Positions 7,604 through 14,489 of a stretch of DNA of 29,708 nucleotides are shown here, in pieces (position 1 is the stretch's first letter; each line of letters begins with the position of its first letter). This DNA comes from JBGOUJ01 sp041477005 (GTDB lineage Bacteria > Acidobacteriota > Terriglobia > Bryobacterales > JACQDG01): contig JBGOUJ010000019.1 in NCBI GenBank assembly GCA_041477005.1, positions 1 through 29,708 of the forward strand, written 5' to 3'. The position numbers and the translations under genes were made by a program. The notes below the pieces were generated by a model. It was not told the DNA's origin. It searched no databases and saw nothing but the letters and a program-made list of their open reading frames with translations.

Positions 7604-8491
7604 ATGAACCGACGAAGCTTTCTAGGAGCAGCCGCCGGCGCCGTTCCGGCGCTGGCGCTACAGTCACCGGGCCGCGGGGCGTCCGGCGAAACGGCGGCCC
7701 GTTTCCGCACCGCTATCTGCGCTTACTCATTTCGCGAGGCCCTCAAGGCCAAGAACATGACCTATGAGGACCTGGTCCGGCTGGCCGTGGAGACGGGAGT
7801 GGATGGCATCGATATGACCGTCTACTGGTTCCCCGATACCTCGGACGCGTTCGTCCTGCCGTTGCGCCGGTTCGCCTATAAGAACCGCGTCGACATCTAC
7901 AGCCTCGCCGTGCGGGCCCAGATGTGCCAGCCGACCGAGGAGCTGCGCGAGAAGGAGCTGGCCTCACTGCGCCAGTGGGTCGACGTGGCGCAGAAGATGG
8001 GGTCGACGCACGTTCGCGTTTTCGGCGGCCGGGTTCCCAAGGACGCCACGACCGAGCAGGCCGTTGCCTGGGCGGCGGAGACGATGAAGCGCGGCGCGGA
8101 ATACTCGGGCGCGCGCGGCATCATCCTGGGCCTCGAAGACGACGGCGGCATCACCGACTATGCCGCCCAGACGGTCGAAATCGTCAAGCGCGTCGATTCG
8201 CCGTGGGCGGGCATCAACCTCGATACGGGAAACTTCAAGGCGCCGAAGGTCCTCGATCAGATCGAGATGTGCATTCCCTACGCCGTCAGCAGCCACCTGA
8301 AGACGGAGATGCGCCTCGACGACGGCACCCGCGCTCCGCAGGACTGGGACCGCATCTACTCGATGTTCGCCCGCCACGGCTACAAGGGCTACCTGGCCTT
8401 GGAATACGAGGCCGCGGCAGATCCTGCCACCGCTGTGCCGCCTCTCCTGAAGAAGATGCGGGAGCTCGCGCGGAAATACTCGAGCGTGTAA
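7604..8491 (+). CDS. Tat-exported xylose-isomerase-like TIM-barrel protein (sugar phosphate isomerase/epimerase family)
   Basis: A 295-residue protein. MNRRSFLGAAAGAVPALAL is a twin-arginine signal peptide, so the folded protein is probably exported to the periplasm. The mature part is an AP-endonuclease-2-like TIM barrel. The four expected metal ligands are visible as E178 (LGLEDD), D207 (INLDTGN), H231 (SSHLKTE) and E267 (ALEYE). Members of this family act as isomerases, epimerases or dehydratases on sugars and inositols; the substrate here is unknown. The ATG at 7604 follows a TTGAGGT-type ribosome binding site overlapping the plsX stop, so it may be the last gene of that operon. Many acidobacteria and planctomycetes carry large sets of such Tat-linked isomerases. 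Confidence 0.85.
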   Translation: MNRRSFLGAAAGAVPALALQSPGRGASGETAARFRTAICAYSFREALKAKNMTYEDLVRLAVETGVDGIDMTVYWFPDTSDAFVLPLRRFAYKNRVDIYSLAVRAQMCQPTEELREKELASLRQWVDVAQKMGSTHVRVFGGRVPKDATTEQAVAWAAETMKRGAEYSGARGIILGLEDDGGITDYAAQTVEIVKRVDSPWAGINLDTGNFKAPKVLDQIEMCIPYAVSSHLKTEMRLDDGTRAPQDWDRIYSMFARHGYKGYLALEYEAAADPATAVPPLLKKMRELARKYSSV

Positions 8492-8529
8492 AAGGCGCGA
8501 CCGGATTCCTGGCGGTCGCGGCACGGCAG

Positions 8530-8664
8530 GACCCACTTCAGCAGGTCCTTTTCTGCCTGGCTCAACGCTTCGTGACCGCGCTCGATCAGCCCGGGCAGAT
8601 CTTCGCGGATGCGCAGCCCGTCGCCCCCCTTGGACGCTTTGTAGGTTTCGACCGCGTTGCCCAC
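8530..8664 (-). pseudogene. Remnant of a nitrite/sulfite reductase gene (N-terminal 45 codons)
   Basis: On the minus strand an intact AGGAGG (8670-8675) stands 5 bases before a GTG at 8664. The translation includes NAVETYKASKGGDGLRIR, then GHEALSQAEKDLLKWV. This matches the pattern of the N-terminal end of ferredoxin-type nitrite and sulfite reductases: a 'K...DGL' start, 'G.EA' and 'LLKWVG' before the first half-domain. After KWV the similarity fades, and the frame runs antisense into the 3' end of the isomerase gene. The other roughly 450 residues, including the siroheme cysteines, are missing. It is therefore a 5' gene remnant left by a deletion or rearrangement. The family call comes from recalled sequence patterns and needs a database search. 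Confidence 0.55.
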
Positions 8665-8972
8665 ACTTTCCTCCTGGCCTCGGTGGCGCACACGCGCCCT
8701 GAGCTGGCACAGCGAGCCGCCGGAAAAAAACTCCACGGGGAACCACAACAAAGTGGTGAATCGGAAGGACTTCCCGGTCCTGTTGGAACGGCTTGTCTGC
8801 GAAGCGGACACGGCGTTGTGTCCTGCTAATTCCAGCCTAGGGAAAGGGTGGGTGAAGTCGGATTGGAATATTTTATGGCTTGCCAAGGTTTTTTCTATCC
8901 CTCTGCGATGGTTATCCGGCGCATAAAAAGTTTCGATTGGACGGCCACGGCGGGCACTGCTAGCGTGAAGGG
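8665..8972. other. Intergenic stretch without a recognised gene
   Basis: Apart from the AGGAGG of the reductase remnant (8670-8675), I see nothing coding here. The right half is A+T-richer (for example around 8865-8940) and probably holds promoter elements for the remnant and for the GAF-ANTAR gene. The best rightward candidate, TTGGAC with TAGCGT 18 bases later, is weak. Confidence 0.3.
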
Positions 8973-9713
8973 GTGGAACCCATCATGCTGGTTGGCGAGA
9001 ACCCGGCAATCGACTTTCTGCACGAGATCGGCAGCCGCATGGCCGCTTCCGATCCGCTGCACGAGGTGCTGGACCGCGTGTTGCTGTTCGTTTCGGAGGC
9101 GGTGAAGTGCGACTCCTGCTTCGTCTACGTAATGGAAGGGGATGAGCTGGTGCTGCGCGCTTCGAAGAACCCTCACCCGGAAGTGGTGGATCGCTTGAAG
9201 TTGCGCGTGGGGCAGGGAATCACGGGTTGGGTGGCCGAGCATCGCCTGCCGGTGGTCGTTGCGCGCAATGCCTTCCAAGACCCTCGCTTTCAGTATTTCA
9301 GCGAACTGCCGGAAGACCGCTACGAGGCCTTCCTGTCGGTGCCGGTGCTGTGCCGCGGGCGCGTGGTCGGCGTGATCAACCTGCAGCACAAGCTGCCGCA
9401 CCAACACAGCCGGCACGAGATCAAGATGATCTCCACCATCGGCTTCCTGGTGGGCGCCGAGATCGAGATGGCGCGCCTGGAAGGCGAAATCTTGCAGCTA
9501 TCGGAGCAACTGCAGACCCGCAAGCTGGTCGAGCGCGCCAAGGGCATCCTGCAGCGCGAGCTGGACCTCAGCGAGGAAGAAGCTTACTACACGCTGCAAC
9601 GCCAGAGCCGCCAGCGGCGCAAGTCGATGAAGGAGATCGCCGAAGCGATCATCCTGAGCGAAGAGGTCAAGAGGGGACAGGCCTCCGAGCCGGGGCGCCC
9701 TCTGGGGCCGTAG
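8973..9713 (+). CDS. GAF domain-ANTAR domain transcription antiterminator
   Basis: A 246-residue cytoplasmic regulator. Residues about 28-165 are a GAF domain (LHEVLDRVLLFVSEAVKCDSC to VGVINLQHKLPHQHSRHE) that senses a small molecule, redox state or partner. Residues about 175-232 are an ANTAR RNA-binding domain, with the signature KLVERAKGILQRELDLSEEE followed by KSMKEIAEAIILSEEV. ANTAR proteins bind paired hexaloop hairpins in nascent RNA and prevent termination; loss of the reductase next door is notable because ANTAR proteins often control nitrate/nitrite assimilation genes. Start is GTG 8973 or ATG 8985; AAGGGG at 8968-8973 is compatible only with the latter, at a long spacing. It converges with the dehydratase gene. 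Confidence 0.88.
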   Translation: MEPIMLVGENPAIDFLHEIGSRMAASDPLHEVLDRVLLFVSEAVKCDSCFVYVMEGDELVLRASKNPHPEVVDRLKLRVGQGITGWVAEHRLPVVVARNAFQDPRFQYFSELPEDRYEAFLSVPVLCRGRVVGVINLQHKLPHQHSRHEIKMISTIGFLVGAEIEMARLEGEILQLSEQLQTRKLVERAKGILQRELDLSEEEAYYTLQRQSRQRRKSMKEIAEAIILSEEVKRGQASEPGRPLGP

Positions 9714-9744
9714 ACCGCTCCTCCCGAACCGAACCGACCGAAAG

Positions 9745-9810
9745 ATTTCGCGCAAAGACGCAAAGCGCGCAAAGCAAACCAAGAAGTTTTCCTTGGCGTG
9801 TTTGCGTGAG
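9745..9810. repeat. CGCAAAGA-type repeat with inverted right arm
   Basis: ATTTCG is followed by CGCAAAGAC, GCAAAGCGC and GCAAAGCAA-like 9-base units (9745-9778). A hairpin CCAAG/CTTGG (9779-9796) and an inverted copy around GTTTGCGTGAG follow. It lies between convergent genes, where it could act on transcript ends. The first 34 bases closely match the repeat at 17594-17627. Confidence 0.7.
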
Positions 9811-9867
9811 ATCGGCATTTCTCCACGCCATCCGACTCTCCGGTCGCGCCTCCGGGGATCTCCTATC

Positions 9868-10203
9868 TCACTTCTTGAAGAACAACTGGTCGATCTTCGC
9901 CGCCAGGATAAAGTCGCTCTCGGTAAGGCCGTCGATCTTGTGGGTGTAGGTCTTCACGTCCACGCGGCCCCAGGTCAGGGTCAGGTCGGGGTGATGACCT
10001 TCTTCCTCGGCCACCGCCCCGACCTTGTTCACAAAATCGAGGGCGGTCTTGAAATCGGGGAACAGGAAGGTCTTGGTGATATGATGCTCGTCGATGACCT
10101 TCCAGTCGGAAACCTGCGCGGTGAGCTTGCGCAGCGCTTCTCCCTGGAGAGGCGGCACGCCGCCCCGGCAGGGCACGCAATGTTTGGCAGCCAGTTCGCT
10201 CAT
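9868..10203 (-). CDS. phhB: Pterin-4a-carbinolamine dehydratase
   Basis: A 111-residue cytoplasmic protein of the DCoH/PhhB family, which dehydrates 4a-hydroxytetrahydropterin during aromatic amino acid hydroxylation. The family signature AEEEGHHPDLTLTWGRV (H70, H71) and the second active-site histidine H88 in THKIDGLTESD are present. MSELAAKHCVPCRGG is a typical extended N-terminus. The ATG at 10203 overlaps the Rieske stop codon by the ATGA arrangement, so translation is coupled. No aromatic amino acid hydroxylase is in the window; bacterial members also occur without one and may serve molybdopterin or other pterin chemistry, so the physiological role is open. Confidence 0.9.
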   Translation of the reverse strand: MSELAAKHCVPCRGGVPPLQGEALRKLTAQVSDWKVIDEHHITKTFLFPDFKTALDFVNKVGAVAEEEGHHPDLTLTWGRVDVKTYTHKIDGLTESDFILAAKIDQLFFKK

Positions 10204-10544
10204 GTTAAGTCCACCCAAACTTCGCCGTCCTCGATCCGGACGGGATAGGTTTTGAGCGGGCGCAATTGCTCCTGCAGGCGCGGATAATCGGCGGGGTACA
10301 CGTTCTTCGGAAAATAATTCTCGCCGGTCCGGACATCGTACTGGAAGTGGTGCCACGGGCAATCGAGCAGGTGGTCCCACATCGCGGCGCCATCCAACGG
10401 GTAGTTGCGGTGCGGGCAGCGCCCGTGGAGAGCGTAAATCCGGCCGGCGAAGTTCGCCACGATCACCGGCGCCTCGCCCACCCAAAAGAACTTGGTTTGC
10501 CCGGGCGGAATCGCATCCGCCCGCGCGAGTCGTTGGAACGCCAT
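10200..10544 (-). CDS. Rieske-type [2Fe-2S] ferredoxin
   Basis: A 114-residue soluble Rieske protein with both ligand boxes: C43-P-H45 in RCPHRNYPL and C62-x2-H65 in CPWHHFQYD. Its size and lack of other domains match small Rieske ferredoxins that feed electrons to oxygenases. It is coupled to the pterin dehydratase by a 4-base overlap. The start MAFQRLARADAI at 10544 is preferred. The frame is open upstream and would add a hydrophobic stretch, but that stretch is translated from the tandem repeat at 10553-10636. The sequence just before the start reads TTATAATGG on this strand, so a -10 element may overlap the ATG. Confidence 0.87.
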   Translation of the reverse strand: MAFQRLARADAIPPGQTKFFWVGEAPVIVANFAGRIYALHGRCPHRNYPLDGAAMWDHLLDCPWHHFQYDVRTGENYFPKNVYPADYPRLQEQLRPLKTYPVRIEDGEVWVDLT

Positions 10545-10552
10545 TATAAGAG

Positions 10553-10636
10553 AAACAGCCGTCAGGAAAACAGCCATCAGCAAAACAGCCGTCAGCAACC
10601 CGCTTGCTGAGAGCTGACGGCTAACGGCTGATAGCT
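10553..10636. repeat. AACAGCCGTCAGCAA-type tandem and inverted repeat
   Basis: Three units of about 14-15 bases (AACAGCC[G/A]TCAG[G/C]AA) are followed by an inverted part. AGCCGTCAGC at 10587-10596 pairs perfectly with GCTGACGGCT at 10613-10622, and AGCAA/TTGCT pairs inside. The right part is a heptad series (AGCTATC, AGCCGTT, AGCCGTC on the minus strand). It sits between the ferritin and Rieske genes and could attenuate read-through. Confidence 0.78.
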
Positions 10637-10640
10637 GCTT

Positions 10641-11207
10641 TCATCCGATATCCGCCGACATGAAACGGCGCACGTAAGGCGACGTGCCCGGGGCGCCGCG
10701 GCGGAAGTGTCCGGACGGGCCTTCAGACAAGTACTCGGAGAACCAGGCTTCGTGCTCCACCTCTTCGTGCAGGATCGCCAGCGCCAGATCGTAGGTCCGG
10801 TGATCCTTGCCGAAGGTCATGTTGCAGATTTCGGTGTAGGTCCGCACGGCGCAGCGCTCGGCCTCCACCAGGACGTTAAGCATGGACTTCATGTCCTTCG
10901 GGTTGGCCGGCAGGTACGCGTCCGGGCAGCCGGCTATGTCGGCAAGGCCGCGGATGTCGCGCGGCAGCGCTCCGCCCAGCTCGTAAATGCGCGGGGTCAG
11001 GGCCTCGAAGTGGTTGCGGTCTTCGATGCGCGCGTCTTCGATGATTTCCTTGAGTCCTTCACCGTCAAAACCGATCGCGTTGACGCGCAAAATCGTGTAG
11101 TAGTAAAAGGTGGTGAACTCGGCGCCGGCTGCGCGCAGCAGCTTATCCAGCAGGACGTCCACGTTCACACCGGCTTGCTCCACAACCTGTCTAGCGACTT
11201 TTCCCAT
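10641..11207 (-). CDS. Dps-like ferritin (DPSL-type)
   Basis: A 188-residue four-helix ferritin-like protein. Candidate di-iron ligands are E30, the EDARIEDRNHFE segment (residues 57-68, with H66), E115 and the HEEVEHEAWF segment (E149, H152). C94 and C119, 25 residues apart and next to the ligand helices, resemble the cysteine pair described in archaeal and bacterial Dps-like (DPSL or thioferritin) proteins. Such proteins form 12-mer cages, oxidise iron with peroxide and protect against oxidative stress. The ATG follows AGGAGAGG and overlaps the end of perR by 17 bases, so the two form an operon and peroxide control is likely. Subfamily assignment is by motif only. Confidence 0.8.
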   Translation of the reverse strand: MGKVARQVVEQAGVNVDVLLDKLLRAAGAEFTTFYYYTILRVNAIGFDGEGLKEIIEDARIEDRNHFEALTPRIYELGGALPRDIRGLADIAGCPDAYLPANPKDMKSMLNVLVEAERCAVRTYTEICNMTFGKDHRTYDLALAILHEEVEHEAWFSEYLSEGPSGHFRRGAPGTSPYVRRFMSADIG

Positions 11208-11679
11208 TGTGTCCTCTCCTTTTTCCCTTTGTTCTGTTGAGTTCCAGGCGGCAGGCCGGGCAAACGCCCAGGGCCTCCACCTGGTAGCGCAGAATGCGGA
11301 AGTTCTTGGGGCTGGCCTGGGTCGCCCGGATTCGGTTCAATCGCGAATCGTAAAAATCCACCACCGCCTTGCACTTGACGCAGACCAGGTGGTGATGGCG
11401 GTCGAGGTTGGCGTCCAACCGGTAGGCGCCGGCCTCGGAGCCGACTTCCTGCAGCAGACCCATCCCTACGAACGTCTTGAGGTTCTTGTAAACCGTGGCC
11501 AACGAGATGGCCGGAATCTCCCGCTTGACGCGCTCGTAAACGGCCTCGGGCTGCGGGTGCTCCTCGCTTTCGGCCAGAACCCGGTAAATCACCTGGCGCT
11601 GGTGGGTGGCGACCAAGCCGAGCTCGGAGCAACGCGCCCCGAACTGTTTCATCCGGCGTTCCAGGGTCTCAGGCGACAC
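11191..11679 (-). CDS. perR: Fur-family peroxide regulator PerR
   Basis: A 162-residue winged-helix repressor if started at GTG 11679; ATG 11652 is the alternative. All regulatory-site residues of Bacillus PerR are present with a constant offset of +4: H41, D89, H95, H97 and D108 (H37, D85, H91, H93, D104 in Bacillus). The structural zinc cysteines C100, C103, C140 and C143 match as well. D108 at this place favours PerR over Fur. PerR represses with iron or manganese and is inactivated when peroxide oxidises its histidines. The DNA-binding helix is in ISLATVYKNLKTF. The GTG fits a short leader after the promoter at 11702-11730, though no clear ribosome binding site precedes either start. The ferritin gene follows with a 17-base overlap. 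Confidence 0.88.
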   Translation of the reverse strand: MSPETLERRMKQFGARCSELGLVATHQRQVIYRVLAESEEHPQPEAVYERVKREIPAISLATVYKNLKTFVGMGLLQEVGSEAGAYRLDANLDRHHHLVCVKCKAVVDFYDSRLNRIRATQASPKNFRILRYQVEALGVCPACRLELNRTKGKRRGHNGKSR

Positions 11680-11701
11680 GGCTTGGCGAACAGGAATTTT
11701 T

Positions 11702-11730
11702 ATTAGATGATAATCTTTATCGTTTGTCAA
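11702..11730 (-). promoter_or_regulatory. perR promoter with a Fur/PerR-type operator in the spacer
   Basis: Read on the minus strand, a perfect TTGACA (11725-11730) lies 17 bases from TCTAAT (11702-11707, 5/6). The spacer contains the dyad GATAA-AGA-TTATC (11709-11721), a half-conserved Fur/PerR box. Binding there would block RNA polymerase, so autoregulation of perR and its ferritin is predicted. Confidence 0.75.
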
Positions 11731-11788
11731 GAATTTTCTGAGGGTCGAGCCGGCATGGACGGCGGGGTGATGGACGACTGGCGATCGC

Positions 11789-12241
11789 ATGACTCTTCGT
11801 GAGTATCAGCGCCGGGACTTCCGGCGCCTCTGTGAGGTCGATCAACGGTGCTTCGAGCCGCGAGTGGCCTATGCGGCGGCGGAGATGCGAGCGATCGTGG
11901 GCCGGCCGGGGGCGGTGACGCTGGTGGCGGAAAACTCCCGGGGCGAGGTCGTCGCCTTCGTGGCGGCGCACCGGCTCGGCGGCGGGCGAGCCCACGTGAT
12001 CACGCTCGACGTGATGGCGCGATACCGCGGGCGGGGCGTCGGCAAGCGGTTGATGCTGGCCTGCGAAGACCGGCTCCGGGCCGGCGGAGCGCGCACGGTC
12101 CGGCTGGAGACGGCCGTAAGCAACCGCGCGGCGCAGTCGCTCTACGGCGCCCTGGGCTATACTTGCATCAAACGCTTGGCGCGCTATTACCCCGACGGCC
12201 AGGACGGCTGGCTGATGGAGAAAAAGCTTGTTCGCGCGTAA
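11789..12241 (+). CDS. rimI: GNAT acetyltransferase, RimI-like
   Basis: A 150-residue GNAT protein. Motif A reads ITLDVMARYRGRGVGKRLM, with the acetyl-CoA pyrophosphate loop RGRGVG. Motif B reads ETAVSNRAAQSLYGALGYT, the pattern 'N..A..LY...GF/Y' typical of RimI, which acetylates the N-terminus of ribosomal protein bS18. The C-terminal YYPDGQDGWLMEKKL is also RimI-like. Family membership is firm, but bS18 as substrate is inferred, because RimI-like paralogues acetylate other N-termini. It is divergent from perR and overlaps the next small gene by 14 bases. Confidence 0.78.
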   Translation: MTLREYQRRDFRRLCEVDQRCFEPRVAYAAAEMRAIVGRPGAVTLVAENSRGEVVAFVAAHRLGGGRAHVITLDVMARYRGRGVGKRLMLACEDRLRAGGARTVRLETAVSNRAAQSLYGALGYTCIKRLARYYPDGQDGWLMEKKLVRA

Positions 12242-12485
12242 ATTCCGGCTGGAGTTGGTCGAAGGCGAGAGTGTGCGGGCGGCGCCCAAAGAGTGGCTCG
12301 ATCAGTTCTTCATGCGCAACTTCATCGGCCTGTCGGCGTTCGACGAGACGCTGGTCACCGGCGATGGTGAGATGGAAGGCGGCCTGGCGGTCGGGCCGTC
12401 CGAACTGAAGGAGCATTTCGAGAGGTGGCTCCGCGGGCGCAAGCTCATCGGGAGCGAGACGCAACTCGAGGTGCGGATGTTATGA
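12228..12485 (+). CDS. Small protein of unknown function
   Basis: An 85-residue protein I do not recognise. The proposed TTG start at 12228 lies inside the end of the acetyltransferase gene, with GGAG a few bases upstream. The stop overlaps the ATG of the YkgJ-like gene (ATGA), which supports real translation in a coupled trio. The sequence is mixed-charge and soluble, with KEWLDQFFMRNFIGLSAFDE in the middle, no cysteines and no transmembrane segment. The start codon is uncertain. Confidence 0.6.
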   Translation: MFARKFRLELVEGESVRAAPKEWLDQFFMRNFIGLSAFDETLVTGDGEMEGGLAVGPSELKEHFERWLRGRKLIGSETQLEVRML

Positions 12486-12910
12486 CCGAGCCGGTCGAGG
12501 TCGGCCGATTCAACTTCCGGTTCGAGTGCCAGCGGGGCTGCACCAACTGCTGCACCCAGAGCGGCCACGTCTTTGTCACCGAGGAAGACATTGTCCGCAT
12601 CGCGGCTTACTTGGGTCTCGAGCGCACCGCCTTCGAGAAGCGCTACGTCTACCGGAGCAAATACGGCGCGCGGCTGACGATCCCCGGTCCGCATTCCTGC
12701 CATTTCCTGGTCGAAGGCGGCTGCAGCATTCATGAAGTGAAGCCACTGCAGTGTCGCGTGTTTCCCTATTGGCCGGAGAGCGTCGCCACGCGCTCGGCAT
12801 GGAAGTCGCTGCGGCGCTACTGCCCGGGCGTGGGGGTGGGCGCGCTGGTGCAGATCCGGACGGTCCGGGAGCAGGCCCAGGCTTATCAGGACGCCTTCCC
12901 GGATCTGTAG
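12482..12910 (+). CDS. YkgJ-family cysteine cluster protein
   Basis: A 142-residue protein with the YkgJ (zinc- or iron-chelating) pattern: F-x-C16-x3-C20-x2-C23-C24 (FECQRGCTNCC), then C74, C81, C91 (HEVKPLQCRVFPYWP) and C113. The eight cysteines are thought to bind metal or an iron-sulfur cluster; no general reaction is known. PLQCRVFPYWP is the most conserved family block. The ATG at 12482 overlaps the upstream stop by 4 bases. The 113 bases after it hold no gene I can support. Confidence 0.85.
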   Translation: MTEPVEVGRFNFRFECQRGCTNCCTQSGHVFVTEEDIVRIAAYLGLERTAFEKRYVYRSKYGARLTIPGPHSCHFLVEGGCSIHEVKPLQCRVFPYWPESVATRSAWKSLRRYCPGVGVGALVQIRTVREQAQAYQDAFPDL

Positions 12911-13023
12911 CAGCCACTCGCTGGACGAGCCGCCCGCCGGCGTGTCGGCGGTGAGGACGCACTTCTGCCGCGCCCGGTTGGCGCTGCGCGGGCGCCTCGC
13001 GCCCCACTTTTCGAGCGCCCCGG

Positions 13024-13821
13024 TCACGAGCCGGCCAGGCGCAGCCAAAGGGCGGCGAGCCGATCGGCGCCCAACTGCTCGGCGCGTAGCCGGGCTTCGG
13101 GCAGCTCAGCCAGGCGCTCCCGGCCGAATCTTTTCACAAGATTGTTGAGCAGGGTCTTGCGCTTCTGGCGAAAGCAGAGTTGCGCAAACTCGAAGAATGC
13201 ATTGGGGTCCGCCACGCCCCATTGCGCCAGGCGCGGCTCGATCTTCAGACGCACCAGGGCGGAGGTGACCTTGGGGGCGGGCCGAAAAGCGCCGGGCGGC
13301 GCCGTGAAGAGCATCTCGGGACGGCTGTGGGCCTGGCAGAGCACGCTCAGGTAGCCAAAATCGCGGGTTCCGGGAGCGGCGACGATCCGCGCGGCCACTT
13401 CCTTTTGCACCAGAAACAGGCCCGCGGAAATCCGGCCGGCGGCGTCGAAAAGGCGGCGCAGGATGGGCGAAGTGATGTAGTAAGGCAGATTGCCGGCGAT
13501 CGCCGCCGGGCCAGGGGTGCGGGCGGCGACGAGCTCCCCGAGGTCCACTTGCAGGATGTCGGCCTGGAGCAATTCCAGACGGGGGTGGGCGCCAAGCTTG
13601 GCCCGCAGGGCGGCCGCGAGCCGGGGATCGATCTCGATAGCGAGGACCCGCGGCCCTAGGTCGAGCAGCCGGGACGTGAGCGTGCCGTGGCCGGCGCCGA
13701 TCTCGACGATCAGCTCCAGGCCGCGCGAGACGGCGCCGACCTCGCGCGCAATGCGGCCCAGAATCGAAGGGCTGTGGAGGAAATGCTGCCCCAGCGGGGC
13801 GCGACGGCGGGTGATGGGCAC
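13024..13821 (-). CDS. rsmA: 16S rRNA (adenine1518/1519-N6)-dimethyltransferase
   Basis: A 265-residue class I methyltransferase (RsmA/KsgA), which dimethylates two adjacent adenines near the 3' end of 16S rRNA during late 30S assembly. LGQHFL at residues 10-15 is the diagnostic N-terminal block. Motif I is EIGAGHGTLT (40-49), the acidic loop AIEIDP (61-66), then ADIL (87-90) and the catalytic GNLPYYITSPI (110-120). The C-terminal small domain has FRQKRKTLLNNL, the family signature. It lies 10 bases after the anti-sigma gene and is co-directional, so it is probably transcribed from the sigma-factor promoter, which is unusual for rsmA. Confidence 0.96.
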   Translation of the reverse strand: MPITRRRAPLGQHFLHSPSILGRIAREVGAVSRGLELIVEIGAGHGTLTSRLLDLGPRVLAIEIDPRLAAALRAKLGAHPRLELLQADILQVDLGELVAARTPGPAAIAGNLPYYITSPILRRLFDAAGRISAGLFLVQKEVAARIVAAPGTRDFGYLSVLCQAHSRPEMLFTAPPGAFRPAPKVTSALVRLKIEPRLAQWGVADPNAFFEFAQLCFRQKRKTLLNNLVKRFGRERLAELPEARLRAEQLGADRLAALWLRLAGS

Positions 13822-13831
13822 TGCTGCCCCG

Positions 13832-14485
13832 CTACCCGCGGATGGTGATACGACGGAAAGAGAGCAGCACTTTCCCGGCGGTAGGCTGGCCGAAACGGGT
13901 GGCCGGCTCGAAGATGGTGGTCAGCAACACGTCGCCGGAGAGGAAACCCGAGTTCTTGTCCACGGCAGCGCCCAGCGGGGCGTTGAGGACCTGGAAGCTT
14001 GAAATCTTGCCCTGCTCATCAATCCAGGCCTCTACCAACACGTCTTCATAAACCGGCAGAGCGGAGGCCTGTTTGAACCGCGGCTCGGTCATCAGCGCGG
14101 TGGGGACATCCTGGTTCAGGCCGGCCGCCCGGCTCACGTAAAAAGCCGGAATCAACACCACAAACAGGATCAGGGCGGTCAGCACGCCGCCGGCGGCGGG
14201 CAGCGCGACCGGGCGCATCAAGTTAGAGAGGCGAACCTGCCAGCGCTCCCGGAAGCTGATGCCGTGCCGCGCCGAGGCGCGGACCTGGATCGCCATGGCC
14301 AGATCGGGCGGCGGCTCCACCGCGGAAAGTTCCCGCAGCGGGGAGATCAGCCGGGCCTGGTATTCATACTCCTCGTGGCAGGAGCCGCACCCGAGCAAGT
14401 GGCCCTGCAGATCGGCCGAGTGCTCCGGGCGCAACTGCCCGTCAACGAAGGCTGCCAGTTTCTGTCGTGCCAGAAAGCAAGTCAT
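13832..14485 (-). CDS. Membrane anti-sigma factor with zinc-finger (zf-HC2) domain and TonB-like C-terminus
   Basis: A 217-residue single-pass membrane protein. The cytoplasmic N-terminus is an anti-sigma zinc-binding domain: C3, then H29-x3-C33-x2-C36 (GHLLGCGSC). One transmembrane helix spans about residues 93-115 (ALPAAGGVLTALILFVVLIP). The periplasmic part, including LVEAWIDEQGKISSFQVLNAP and LLSFRRITI, resembles a TonB C-terminal or energy-transducer fold. The gene begins 4 bases after the sigma-factor stop, the standard arrangement for a sigma/anti-sigma pair. It should hold the sigma factor at the membrane until a signal arrives; the signal is unknown. Confidence 0.82.
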   Translation of the reverse strand: MTCFLARQKLAAFVDGQLRPEHSADLQGHLLGCGSCHEEYEYQARLISPLRELSAVEPPPDLAMAIQVRASARHGISFRERWQVRLSNLMRPVALPAAGGVLTALILFVVLIPAFYVSRAAGLNQDVPTALMTEPRFKQASALPVYEDVLVEAWIDEQGKISSFQVLNAPLGAAVDKNSGFLSGDVLLTTIFEPATRFGQPTAGKVLLSFRRITIRG

Positions 14486-14489
14486 ACGC

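Noticed and set aside
12302..13048. Minus-strand open frame whose first part covers the 113-base gap after the YkgJ-like gene
   Set aside because: Most of it is antisense to the YkgJ-like gene. The part in the gap has no motif that I recognise and no ribosome binding site, so no gene is claimed.
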